Made by a program: the position numbers and the translations under genes
Shown: positions 33,662-43,740 of the stretch, piece after piece
How positions within the stretch are numbered: the first letter of the stretch is position 1
How the letters are laid out: every line of letters begins with the position of its first letter
NCBI RefSeq assembly: GCF_030272615.1
Contig: NW_026729269.1
Coordinates: 64,001 to 120,396, forward strand
Direction: 5' to 3'
DNA from: Cryptomeria japonica
Lineage: Eukaryota > Streptophyta > Pinopsida > Cupressales > Cupressaceae
DNA length: 56,396 nt
Notes under the pieces: model-generated
The model's database searches: none
What the model saw: the letters and a program-made list of their open reading frames with translations, nothing else
What the model was told of the DNA's origin: nothing

Positions 33662-34340
33662 TTGTAAATATATTAATCAATAAACATCTGAATCAACAAA
33701 TAAATTAGCGAGAGAATGCATAATTCAATAGGCATAAAATGTCTAAGAAGTCTCTGAGAAAAGCTCAAGAGACCCAACAACGAAATCGTGCAAAATTCAA
33801 AACTAACCTGCATCGAAGATTAATATTTTGTCTGCAAAACCAAAACCATGTCAAAACTACCATTACCATAACATCCATAAAGGCATGCAAAAATATCAAA
33901 TCTAAACCTTAATGTTAAAATTTTATCCATACATATAATGTGTATATGTTTAGAAAGCCAAACTTCCTAAAATCGTAACCATTAAGAGAACAAGTCTTTG
34001 CTGCAATGCCATACATCCCCAAAATAACACAACACAATATAGGGAACATCCCTATACCAAAAGTCTAAAGTAAAGTTTATCAAAGAACATCACAACACCA
34101 CAATATTATTTGCTACTCAAAAGTAAACCAAAATAGGTTAATATCGGCCCTAGCCACCTAATAACATGAAGAAGAGGGCTTCACCCTCTTGTGTTGCTTG
34201 TACTCATTTGGAGAGGCCTTATAAGAGGGTTCACATATATAGGAAGCATTTGGAAACTCCTCTTCCCCTAGTTCATCTTCAATGCCCTCTTCTTTAGGTA
34301 GAGGGGAAACCAATTTTTGCAGCAAGGATGCTTAACATGA
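33660..34340. other. Spacer, no gene recognised
   Basis: No convincing ORF or structure apart from the boundary noted at 34353. Confidence 0.4.
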
Positions 34341-34352
34341 AAAAGTTGTTAG

Positions 34353-34404
34353 AATCCAAGAACATTGAGAGGTGGGGGGGGGTGTGAATCAGTGTTCTTG
34401 GATT
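34353..34404. other. Inverted repeat with a G9 loop
   Basis: aatccaagaaca (34353-34364) and its exact reverse complement tgttcttggatt (34393-34404) enclose a 28-nt loop holding nine consecutive Gs (34374-34382). It could be the edge of a retroelement LTR or a small foldback. Confidence 0.7.
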
Positions 34405-35074
34405 GCAACAGTGGAAAACCTCAAAGAGTAAAATTCAAGGTGGGATTTGTGACCCACAATATCAATCCATTGGCCATATGAAAAGATATTAAAATATATG
34501 GGGGCCTGCACTTGCAGGAAGGCTTACAACCTAGAGCACACTTCTCATCACAAAGGAGTCTCACTAACTACAATCACTTTGAATAAGAAAACATAAAACT
34601 AAACTCATATAATGCATCTTCTATGCCTGATAGAGTTCCGGTTCAAGCTTTGATTGTTCGAGTTCTAAAACCCTAAACCCTTACCTAAATAACCTCTTAC
34701 ATAATCTTTGCATTACAAAATTCCTCTCATTACAAAATATCACTCTCATATCCCTCAACACATTTCATACATCTCACAAAATGATCTAATCAACTGACCT
34801 ATATACCCTTACAATCTTTCATGCCTCATTTCGACTTACATAGATAATTACAGAATGAATATACATGTCAGCTCATTACATATTTACATGAATATCAAAA
34901 TCAATTGTTGATTGCCAGATCTCCGAAATAATGTTGGCCTCCAATACCGATAACCTGATGAAGTAATGTCGGCCTCCAATGCCGGTACCCAAAGAATCCT
35001 TCCTACCGGTGAAGATACATGTCGGTACCAGTGCCGGTGTCGGTGAATTGTTTACCACTAACCAACCAAACCAA
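34405..35074. other. Repeat-like spacer upstream of the copia relic
   Basis: No gene recognised. From 34930 to 35040 the motifs ggcctccaat(a/g)ccg and gtcggta/gccggt recur several times in an irregular array. Confidence 0.45.
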
Positions 35075-35458
35075 GGACAAGTAAAAAAGCAAACATGTGT
35101 ATCACAGTAAACAATAGAGGAAGAGTATGTTGCAGCATAATCGAATTTCAAGAAGGCAATCTAGATGAGACATGTGTTAGAAGGTTTTAAACTTAATATG
35201 TCTGAACCGGTGACAATTTATTGTGACAATACAAGTAAAATTAATATTTTAAAAAATCTTGTATTACATGCAAGAAATAAACACATAGAATTGAAATATC
35301 ACTTTCTAAGGGAGAGAGTACAGGAAAAAAAAGTCAGAATGGAGTATGTGACAAGCAAAGAGCAGCTAGCAGACATTTTCACAAAACCATTGCCAAAGAC
35401 TACCTTTGAGTACCTCAGATGTAAATTAGGGGTCAGACCCCTACACAAGAAAAACTAG
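35075..35458 (+). pseudogene. Ty1/copia RNase H C-terminal relic
   Basis: In one frame the plus strand reads KKQTCVSQ, a stop, EEEYVAA, a stop, then an open stretch from 35165. That stretch contains VTIYCDNTSKINI, KHIELKYHFLRERVQEKK and EQLADIFTKPLPKTTFEYLR, the typical end of copia pol. In-frame TAA/TAG codons before 35165 show decay. RNase H degrades the RNA strand during reverse transcription. The rest of pol is absent: homology ends at about 35075, where unrelated repeats begin. Confidence 0.92.
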
Positions 35459-35852
35459 GATGCAGGAGATGCATCAATCAAGTATTCTTATTGAAAAAAA
35501 TTCACTATGGATTGATGAAATGATGGCTACTCCGTAGGGGGGAGTAGCTTAGATGAGATTTGCAGAGATGTTGAAGACAACAATAACAGATTTGGTGACC
35601 GATGATGCATATGCACCTTTGGCATTGTTGTCAAAGGTGGGGGAATAAGATATTTGATTGGGGAGAAGAAATATATTATCCTAAGGAGGAGAAGATGTGT
35701 AATGGAAAGGGGGAGAAGAAATGAAGATTTAGTTCCAGGTGGAGAAGAGAAGAACCGACAAAAGATTGAAGTGTAACAAAGAAGTTCTAAAACTGAGCAG
35801 CATGATTTTAGTTGAATATGGTGGTGTTTATGTTGGTGTTGCCATCAATGCC

Positions 35853-36038
35853 AAAGGGGGATAATGTTTGCATGATTGACATAATTGATGCAGATGAAGA
35901 GTGATGACTAAACCAGTAAAGGACTGTTTGTGATGAAATTCTGATGAAGAGATTGAGATTGCATGGTTGGATGAATTTGATCAGTTATTTGTGTTGTCAT
36001 TGATGGCAACTGATGTTTACTATGTTGTATTCACATAT

Positions 36039-36040
<2 letters not shown>
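35853..36040 (+). mobile_element. Copia polypurine tract and 3' LTR start
   Basis: aaaggggg at 35853-35860 lies about 400 bp after the end of copia pol and is followed at 35865 by tgtttgcatgattgac, a likely LTR start. The LTR seems cut short at 36040 by a CT microsatellite. Another aaaggtgggggaata at about 35633 is an alternative tract. Confidence 0.5.
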
Positions 36041-36104
<64 letters not shown>

Positions 36105-36670
36105 TCCAATATAACTCTCTCTTTCTCTTCCCATATATATCTATATCACCCTCTTTCTCTCTACCTCTCTCTATCTCCTTCTATTTCTCTCAATCTCTAT
36201 TTCTCTATCTCCACTTCTTTATGTTTGTATGCCTCTCTATCCATCTAATCATCTCTCTCTTTCTCTCACCCTCTATATCTCCTTATATATCTATATATCT
36301 CCAACCCTACCTCAATATTTATGTATCTCTCTATCTCTTCCTCTTCCTCTATATATTGGTATATCTCTCCCTCCCCTATTATTTCTCTGCCTCATCTACC
36401 TATCACTCTTTCTTTATCCTCCCCCCTCTTTAACTAACCCATCTGTCCTTCCCTCCCTTCCTCCATATCTCTTTTTTATATCCCTATCTCTTCTTCTCTC
36501 TCCCTTTCACTCCTCATATATCTCTATTTCCCCATCAGTCTACCTAGCCATCTATATTACTCTCTCTATCTCTTCCCCTCCCTCCCCCCCTGCCACACAC
36601 ACACACATTCACCTCCCTCTTCCTATATCTCTCTCTATCTCTTTCTCTCTATCTCTACCTCTCTATCTCC

Positions 36671-36749
<79 letters not shown>

Positions 36750-36925
36750 AATGCCTCTTTGCATCTATTTTTGTCCCTCTTCCTCTCTCCTTATATCTTC
36801 ATTTCTACATCTATGTTTATCTCTCCCTCTATCTCTAAACTATCTCTACACATGTTTCCCTCTCTCTATCCATACATCTCTCTCCCTGTATCTCCATCTC
36901 CCTCCTTTTAAATTGTTTCCATAAT
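36041..36925. repeat. Long pyrimidine-rich tract with CT and TA microsatellites
   Basis: (CT)n at 36041-36103, then about 550 bp made almost only of ctctctat/tctctccctc-type strings, a CA run at 36594-36606, and about 38 TA units at 36671-36746, followed by more pyrimidine repeat. The leucine/serine-rich ORFs here are repeat translations. Confidence 0.95.
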
Positions 36926-37654
36926 ATAATGCCCCAAGCTTTCACACAAGACATTAATTAAACCATTGAACAAACAATTTTTTTGAATTGTACGTGACAT
37001 TCACATAGTGCATTACACACCAATGTGCACACAAGGTATCAAGATAAGCACAATAACACACAAGATGACATCACCAATGCATCAAGTGTGGAGGCACAAA
37101 TCGAAAGACTTCACTAATCATGTGAAAGATAATTGTTAAATTTGTTGCACAAACAACATCATTTTCTAAATTGTCTATTGATTGAGCTCATGCGTTGCAA
37201 ATGTATGCAACCAATAGACCAAAAATTAATCCTAATCGACCTTCCACACCTCTTCGTCATACCCATTGCACACCAAGGTGCAATTGCTAGTGTAAACCAT
37301 TTGTTCAATCCTATAATGTTTGTAATTATATGGAAAATGTTTCATATAACTCTATTTGATAAATCTATGTTGTTTTGTAAAGTGTTAAAAAAAATGATTT
37401 TGATTGTGATTATATTGTACATATTACAGATCTTAATATATGAATCTTCCTACTACAAATCCTAATACATGAATCTTCCTATTCTTTATTTCAAAGATTT
37501 GATGTTAGTGATAAATAAATGATTTCTATATGATAAATTCTTATATTATTCAACTTAAAAAAAACAAAAACATTTTGTGATATGTTACTTTGGTCACTAT
37601 TCTTCTTTATCGTTTCAAATCTACTATGCTCACTAATTGTTTTAGTAGGTGTTT
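36926..37654. other. Spacer, no gene recognised
   Basis: The 110-residue plus-strand frame at 37133-37465 lacks any domain and has the composition of translated AT-rich DNA. Confidence 0.4.
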
Positions 37655-37745
37655 ACAAAATGATGGTTTCTAATTTTTTTAAGTTGAATGCCATTGTGAG
37701 GTAGGTAGGCAATTTTAGATTGAAAGCTACTCATTATTAGTAGCA
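37655..37745. repeat. Dispersed repeat, copy 1 (partner 41085-41185)
   Basis: Shares atgatggtttc, aagttgaatg, ttgtgaggta, and attttagattgaaag followed by actcatt with 41085-41185, in order and in the same orientation. Confidence 0.6.
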
Positions 37746-38611
37746 CTTGCATCAAATGGAGGTGCAATGGTTACACCAATAGTAAAATATGCATTAAGTG
37801 ATATATTGGAGGGTATGAATTGAAGAATGTGAGAAATGAATATAATAGCGTCCTGATAGTAGTATCATAGTGTTCTAGTAGTAGTATCTTGTGAGGATGA
37901 TTGAGTTTATATGACCTTGAGATATTTACAACGTTGACATGTTCTTTGCTACGATGTAGTAGTGCATTTCACTCAAGAGAAGGGAAGTGAATTGTCTCAA
38001 GTTATTTGGAACATTGACTCACTAGGTATTTTGTGCCAATGATTTATTTTAACTTCTTCATGTTTTCAGCTCTTTGTATAGTATATTACATTAAAAAAGA
38101 AATAAACGATTTACAATTTATAATATTTGACACATCAAGTGAGAGATTAGTTTGTTAATTAGGGAGATTTCATCACCACATTAAATTCACTTTCTTCTGC
38201 AAACATTCTTTGTTCAAGGAATTATTCACAACTTACGTCATGTCTCATGTAAAATGAAACAAAAAGATCAAAATAATATTTTCAGATTTGATTTTTTTGT
38301 ATAAAGAAATTGATTATATAAGTATATTTGATTATAAATTTACAATATATATTCTTTATAATTTTTTATTTTTATTTTATCAATAAAGGGCAATAGCTGG
38401 AATATATTTAAAATATAGTATAATATTACATTAGAAGTCTATAAAACATTAAAAGATGAAAAGCATACCATAAGAAAATTAGGAAAAAATACCCAACTAG
38501 AGAGAGAGACCAGAGCCAAGCGAGTAAAATGAGACCATTTCTACATACAAAACAAAGTTAAAAGTTTTAAACGAGAGACCAAAGAGAACAAAAGACTCTC
38601 AAAGCATATTC
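37746..38611. other. Spacer, no gene recognised
   Basis: AT-rich, no coding frame or repeat of note. Confidence 0.4.
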
Positions 38612-39218
38612 TTTTTTTTTTTATCAGTAATATTTTGTATTTTATTGAATAAAACTAAATAGTACATCTTCATCTGGATTATATCCCTCAAACCACCCAA
38701 AAAGTCACCCATAAAAGACTCCAAACGACCCATAAAAAAAGTATCCATAAACCCGTAGTCTGCACAAACCCTACCCCACATCTACAAGTATGAGAATGTC
38801 ATATACATAGTGCCAGACAAAAAATTGGCATAAACTATTCAAACTGTTCTAACTGAAAGTTCAGATTTTCAAAACAAGAATTTAACAGAAAAAAGAAATG
38901 GCATGAAGAGGTACCCTTCCCTGCAGCATGTTTATCTCTCTTTCTTCACCACCTTTGCATTCGATGAGCTCGCAGCTTCCCTAGCCCTGTTCACTTCACC
39001 AGTCGGTTTGTTACCCTGCGACATATTCTGCTTGGCCATTTCCATAATTAGGTGTCTGTTTATCGGTCACATCCTTTGTTCCTCCTCCACCACCCCAGCT
39101 TCCTCCTTCGCCTGCCTGATAATCTCGTCCAATTCCATGATTTGAATGTACATTATTAGGCCCTCCCAACCTCTCCTCACATCATCCTAAAATCTTGCTT
39201 TTACTTCTTCTCGATGTC

Positions 39219-39805
39219 TCAGAAAAGGAATTCATGCCTGCCTCTAAGCTCAACGTGCTCCTCTGGAATGCCTTCCGAAACATTAAAGCCACATCCCGGG
39301 ACCGCCCACTCCAACAAAGATTCCATATTGAGAAAATAATCTCTTGGCACTATCATCGTCATCACTTTTCTCACCTCCACACGAGAATAAGAAAATTCGA
39401 GTCCCCACACCATAATTAAGGCGTAGATAACCACCCTTGTTCTATATCTATGCTCGATAACAGCCACCTCCTCACCAAGAACCAGTTGAACAACCCTCAA
39501 GAACAGGGGGTCCTTCGGAATGAACATGTTTTGCAGCCATTTTGCAGGAACCAGACCCCAAAAAGCAAGCATAAGCTTAGTTGTTATGAGTATGAAATTG
39601 GCTTCCATATCGCACTCCCCACAAAATCGCCTAACTCTACACAGAGACCACTATTACCACCACCAAAATCGCTCGACTGCCACAATGAACGAACGCAAAT
39701 TCTCATTCTAACAATAAATGAAGCTCTCCCAACTCTCACCGTCAATGCAAAGGATTTTGGCATTAATTGCTTGTAATACTCGAGCCAGCCTAGGCACACG
39801 AACAA
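39219..39805 (-). pseudogene. Open frames of unknown origin within the LINE-like relic
   Basis: Two minus-strand frames, 39584-39805 and 39219-39608, overlap near 39600 as if one protein were broken by a frameshift. The larger (129 residues) contains FWGLVPAKWLQNMFIPKDPL and VVQLVLGEEVAVIEHRYRTR. Composition is protein-like, but I recognise no family. It may be a downstream ORF of the LINE relic or a separate gene fragment. Confidence 0.3.
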
Positions 39806-39869
39806 AGAGAAAAGAAATACATTTCACACATTTCAAGTATGACAAGGTACTGTACTTAGGAGATTATCT

Positions 39870-40390
39870 TAACTCCATTGAATGGTACTATCATTTCCAT
39901 CCCACCACCTCACCTCTCCCTTAGCTAAATCACATGCCACATTGAACAATCCGTCAGCACTGACATTTCCACTTCTCCTTACATGAGAGATGCAAAAATC
40001 TTGAAAAGATTTTAATATTTAGCAGATTAATGTGATAAACTTATTTAATCTCCAACTCGGGGTTACTCCTTTCATGATTGCGTTAACCACAACTTGCAAA
40101 TCTCCCCTAAATGGACTTTCAAAACCTTCATGTTTACTGCCAAATCAGTTGCTAACAAAACTGCTTGCACCTCTGCCTCATTATTTATTCCATCTTGCAG
40201 TCTTTTTGCTCCTTTAAAAAGAACCTTCCTTTCATCATCGCAAGCTACACATCCCGCTCCAAAAGTACCGGGTTACCCCTAGAAGCCCCGTCATAGTTGA
40301 TCTTAACCCATCCTCGTTCGGGTTTTAACCAAATCTCCTCCTTGTTTCCAAAGTTCTTACAAACAGGATTAACCCATGAATAGATCTCAG
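39870..40390 (-). pseudogene. RNase H domain, frameshifted
   Basis: Reading the minus strand with frame changes gives EIYSWVNPVCKNFGNKEEIW, then GWVKINYDGASRGNP, then AGCVACDDERKVLFKGAKR, NNEAEVQAVLLATDLA, FRGDLQVVVNAI and RRSGNVSADGLFNVACD. These are the D, E, D and D blocks of plant retroelement RNase H (RVT_3 type). At least two frameshifts and a stop are needed, so it is dead. Confidence 0.8.
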
Positions 40391-40990
40391 AGCATTATCT
40401 TTATTTATATATTCTATATAAATTATATCTTCTATATGATTTAAATAATTTATAAAAAAAATTATTACGACTATGATTTCATAAAAGAGGTTAAAAGAAA
40501 AGTCATTATTAAAATACATTATTTTAACCTTTACAATAATATTAACTAAATCTTATCAATTCCTTTTCAAATTAATTTTCATCCTTATTATTATTTAAAA
40601 TTAAAATTTATTTTAACTAATATAATTAAAAAATCATTTCAAATTAAAATACTAAGATTTTACCTATTCTAATCCCCTTCTCCTTTGGTTTTCCTCACCC
40701 ACATGTGCCAATAAGAACGACAGGAAAATAAATGGTGAAATAAGATTGACCACTTTGCCTGTAAATCATTGAATATTCATTTAAAGCGGCCTCTAAACTG
40801 CAATTTGGTCACTAAATTGCAATAAGCATACTGCCTATAAATAACATTTTGGCAAAATTTTGCAGCTTAAGAAAATAACAAGATATTCCGACAATTGTAA
40901 CGTAATTCGCGAGATTACCGCTTCAAAACCTATCGGCAAACTTTTATTTGATTTGAAATTTTTGACCTCGGCGAATTTTATCCGACTTCC
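40391..40990. other. AT-rich spacer
   Basis: No gene recognised. tataaata near 40836 is a possible but isolated TATA motif. Confidence 0.4.
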
Positions 40991-40993
40991 GGT

Positions 40994-41150
40994 GGGCAAA
41001 GGCTTGTGAGGTACCGACGTACATGATGGTACCCGAATTGTGGGCAAAGGCTTGTGAGGTGCGAATTTTATGCGTTGTGAGGTACCTAGGTACATGATGG
41101 TTTCCGAATCGTTTAAAGTTGAATGCGTTGTGAGGTACCTAGGTAATTAA
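40994..41150. repeat. Short duplications with a GTACCTAGGTAC palindrome
   Basis: gggcaaaggcttgtgaggt occurs near 40993 and 41042, and gcgttgtgaggtacctaggta occurs near 41070 and 41125. The first of the latter completes the perfect 12-bp palindrome GTACCTAGGTAC. These lie 300-450 bp upstream of the ATG at 41458. Confidence 0.7.
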
Positions 41151-41185
41151 TTTTAGATTGAAAGAAAGCGACTCATTTTAATTAT
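41085..41185. repeat. Dispersed repeat, copy 2 (partner 37655-37745)
   Basis: See 37655-37745; it overlaps the short duplications upstream of the ORF at 41458. Confidence 0.6.
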
Positions 41186-41299
41186 ATTTCCGTCATAAAT
41201 CTGCTGATCTGGAAACCTCATTACCGTGACATTTCCATTAAAAAGAGCATCGGGTTTTACAAAATGAGCTTGTCGTCTGTAACACGCCATAATACCCGA

Positions 41300-41306
41300 T
41301 ATAAAT
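41300..41306 (+). promoter_or_regulatory. Possible TATA box for the ORF at 41458
   Basis: tataaat in gatataaatccctg lies 158 bp before the ATG. A start about 30 bp downstream would give a 5' leader of about 125 nt. The leader region is pyrimidine-rich, with ctaagaaaagcctc duplicated at about 41369 and 41419. Confidence 0.4.
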
Positions 41307-41457
41307 CCCTGACCAAAAAAATCTGAGTTTCCCTAGAAACGCGCCTTCTGTGTTTTTTCTTTGCTTTACTAAGAAAAGCCTCTCCATACGGCGTTCTAAT
41401 TGTGTTCGTCTTTGCTTGACTAAGAAAAGCCTCCCCTCCTATCTTTCTTTTTAGAGC

Positions 41458-41658
41458 ATGGCGGCTTCTTCAGAGAAAACAGCGCCATCAAATAATAGGC
41501 AGCGTGGAGGGAACAATGAAATTGTTGAGGTTTTTTCAATACCCATTTCAACGAAGAAGCGCAAGAGAGGAGAGGAGTCGAAAAATGAGAGGCATACAAG
41601 TAGCAAAGGCAAGGAGAAACAAGAAAAACCTACACCCGCCTCCGCTGCAAAGACTTGA
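41458..41658 (+). CDS. Short basic protein or first exon, unknown
   Basis: A 66-codon frame with a good plant start context (gcATGGCGGC), GC content above its flanks, and a TATA-like motif upstream. It reads MAASSEKTAPSNNRQRGGN, then the nuclear-localisation-like KKRKRGEESK and a lysine/serine-rich hydrophilic tail ending ASAAKT. It has no folded domain. About 55 bp after the stop a decayed methyltransferase begins on the other strand, so the natural 3' part of this gene may be lost. It could be a real small nuclear protein, the first exon of a broken gene, or chance. No clear splice donor was seen. Confidence 0.4.
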   Translation: MAASSEKTAPSNNRQRGGNNEIVEVFSIPISTKKRKRGEESKNERHTSSKGKEKQEKPTPASAAKT

Positions 41659-41714
41659 ATGATATCTCATTTTTATTTTAAGCTACTGCAATATCTATTT
41701 GCATTCCAAATGGG

Positions 41715-42357
41715 TAATGTCTTGATGGCATGAAACTGTATCTATTTGGAATGCATTACCCAAACACCACAATCGATCACTCGCACACGAAGTTCTACAA
41801 GTGTGATATTTTTCAAATCCTAATATGATTTCTATCTCGTCAACCTCTAGAGTAGCCACCTGACTTGGCCCCACCCAAATCAAGATCCATTCTTCCCACT
41901 TTTCAAGATTGTATTTCTCTTCACTATCTTGCAGTTTCCCTCGTGAATTTCCAATTATAGTGTAGAGTTCTTTACGAAGGATACCACTACATCGTTTAGA
42001 GTCTATGCTTTAATTTTTTTCTTTGATCCCATGGAGGACAATAGTCCTCTCTTTGAGGAAGTGCTTCCTGAATAGTCATGGGGGGGAGAGGTAATTCTTG
42101 AAATCGCTCTTTTATTGGGAGATTGTGTACATAACCTCTTGGTCTTTTGAAAGCTGACAATTATACTTCGAGTCCGCCAACTCTTGTTCGACACTATAGA
42201 AATTTTTGGATATTGACTTCCAAATATCCCTCGGTGCAAAAGTATCATTCTCATAATAGAAAAAAGGTGCTCTTTGCATGAACACATTGATTTCCTCCAA
42301 GCGTGGCCTAATAGGTTTCGCAGGAACTCCAAAACCAATTAGACCCTCCGGACATAA
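41715..42357 (-). pseudogene. DRM-type DNA methyltransferase pseudogene (N-part of catalytic domain)
   Basis: DRM enzymes methylate cytosines de novo in RNA-directed DNA methylation. The minus strand reads EGLIGFGVPAKPIRPRLEE and APFFYYENDTFAPRDIW, then, after a stop at 42112 and a frame change at a seven-base C-run (42080-42086), PPMTIQEALP and PPWDQRKKLKH. Further on, with more stops, it reads WVGPSQVATLEVDEIEIILG and LGNAFQIDTVSCH. The order matches the DRM2 catalytic half before the SAM-binding motif I, and no introns are evident. Several stops and frameshifts make it dead. Homology ends near 41715; motif I is found instead at 42700-42880 in rearranged form. Confidence 0.85.
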
Positions 42358-42647
42358 ATTAGAGACGTCACATCAAACACCCCATACATAAATTTTAATT
42401 TATGTTCAGATAATAATTAATAAAATAAGCATTTGTAATGAAAAGATTTAGTCATTCGATGTTACATATTATCTGATGGAAATATCCTAGACAATTCTTG
42501 AAAAAAGGAAACATCATTGATAATCATTTTTTGCAAATAACACTGAATCAAATAAATTAAAAATGTTTCATGTAATTTTTAAAAGTAGAACTCATTCAAT
42601 GCTTTCATGCACCGATGGCAAAGCCGTCTGGCAAAGTAAATGATGAC

Positions 42648-42800
42648 AATCAAACTCAAATTTTATCTGTCTTGATTAAAGACTTTTATCTTGATGGCAT
42701 TAAATTAAAGTTCTTTCTCTATTTTTTGGTCATCTCTGGAGCAGAGGTTGCTTTGCATCGACCTGGGATACATTTAACTTGTGTTGTATCTGCGGAAATA
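42648..42800 (+). pseudogene. DRM methyltransferase motif-I fragment, plus strand
   Basis: The plus strand reads ILSVLIKDFYLDGIK, then (other frame) IKVLSLFFGH, then GAEVALHRPGIHLTCVVSAE. This is the DRM stretch that directly follows the part preserved at 41715 and includes the SAM-binding motif I. It lies opposite in orientation to the fragment at 41715-42357. It forms the left arm of the hairpin at 42669-42900. Two small indels break the frame. Confidence 0.8.
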
Positions 42801-42900
42801 TGTATCCTAGGACGATGCAATGCAACCTCTGCTCCACCAATACCAGATAGAAGATAAAGTACTTTAATTTAAAGCCATCACAATAAAATGCTTTCAAGAC
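42669..42900 (+). ncRNA. Candidate hairpin RNA / young microRNA precursor derived from a DRM gene
   Basis: Left arm 42669-42773 and right arm 42800-42900 are inverted copies of the same DRM motif-I segment. The core, 42738-42773 against 42800-42835, pairs at 33 Watson-Crick and one G-U of 36 positions, with a 26-nt loop. Pairing outside is about 80% with small gaps. The 21-nt windows 42754-42774 and 42801-42821 form a duplex with 2-nt 3' overhangs, both starting with U. Right-arm small RNAs would be antisense to DRM mRNA, left-arm ones sense. Inverted duplication of a target gene is the accepted origin of many young plant microRNA genes. Transcription is not shown. Against selection on the RNA, the core mismatches include two synonymous third positions, as expected if two diverged DRM copies were simply joined. 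Confidence 0.45.
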
Positions 42901-42905
42901 ATATA
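42800..42905 (-). pseudogene. DRM methyltransferase motif-I fragment, minus strand
   Basis: The minus strand reads IKVLYLLSGIGGAEVALHRP followed by RIH, including an intact SGIGGAE SAM-binding motif. It is the right arm of the hairpin. Its continuation to the right (42830-42990) recurs at 43210-43340. Confidence 0.8.
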
Positions 42906-43209
42906 TTAGGTATAAAAGGAAGCCTACCCTGTTATTTGAAGGGGTTTACCTACAATTCAAGTGATCTCTTAATTATAAAATCAATTCAATACCAAGTGAA
43001 CATGCAATCAAACATTCATCAAGAATTGAAGGAGAAATCAAGTTAATAAAGATATTTAATAAAGATATCATCTTTTAAATTAAGAAATGGGCAGGAGATT
43101 AAGAATACAAACCTTCCATATTGCACACTTCAAGGTATATTAAAATCAGTTTAAAATGTATTCATTTAGGGACCTTTCATAAAATATTCTCAACTTACAT
43201 ATCATAAAA

Positions 43210-43340
43210 GGATCTGCTCCACCAATACCAAATAGAAGAGAAAGTACTTTAATTTAAAGCCATCGGGATAAAATGTTTTCAAGACATATAAAATCAAGTG
43301 ATCTCTTAGTTATAAAATCAATTCAATTCCAAGTGAATAG
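43210..43340 (-). pseudogene. Second minus-strand DRM fragment
   Basis: A near copy of 42826-42990. The minus strand reads VLKTFYPDG then IKVLSLLFGIGGA, after which homology to DRM ends at 43210. The shared sequence to the right (gatctcttagttataaaatcaattcaat) recurs in both copies and looks like intron. This is a segmental duplication of about 380 bp. Confidence 0.7.
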
Positions 43341-43740
43341 GCAATCAAGCATTGAAGGAAAATTCAAGTTGGTGCAGGTGAATTTGGAAGACAAAAGGAC
43401 TCAATGAAGCCATTAAAGACTTTTGAAGGTCTTAGGAGTGAAGAGTCAATCAATTATGATGTCTTAATGGGGCAGCCTTAAACAACACACACTAAGCTTT
43501 GACTACTTAGGTGTGTTGTGGGCCCATTCCTTCCCTTGACGTCCCTTCCCTTCTGTTTCCGTTAAAAAGACAATCACCGTTAGCATTTGAATTCAAACAG
43601 TGTTCTCGCGTTTGACTGCATAGAACAAAGCAAATGGCATAAGAAACTCTCATCTACCTCGCAACTGTCATAGAATACCTCCCCAAGGAGATATTCTCAT
43701 GTCCTTTCCTGCTTTATGCTGTCGATGAAATACATAAGCG
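43341..43740. other. Spacer, no gene recognised
   Basis: A GC-richer part (43490-43620) has no open frame of note. Confidence 0.4.

Larger units (their letters stand above)
38612..40390 (-). mobile_element. LINE-like relic with RNase H and poly(A) end
   Basis: On the minus strand an RNase H domain (40390 to about 39870) is followed by about 1.2 kb ending in an 11-nt A-run at 38612-38622, with AATAAAA about 25 nt before it. Plant L1-type LINEs often carry such a C-terminal RNase H. Reverse transcriptase is not seen to the right of 40390, so the copy is broken. Whether the stretch between RNase H and the A-run belongs to the same element is uncertain. Confidence 0.5.

Noticed and set aside
33312-33708. 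Cysteine/valine-rich and histidine/threonine-rich ORFs
   Set aside because: Direct translations of the CA and TATG microsatellites.
35967-36924. Leucine/serine-rich ORFs of 70-231 residues
   Set aside because: Translations of the long pyrimidine-rich simple repeat.
37133-37465. 110-residue plus-strand ORF
   Set aside because: Hydrophobic AT-driven composition, no domain and no gene signals around it.
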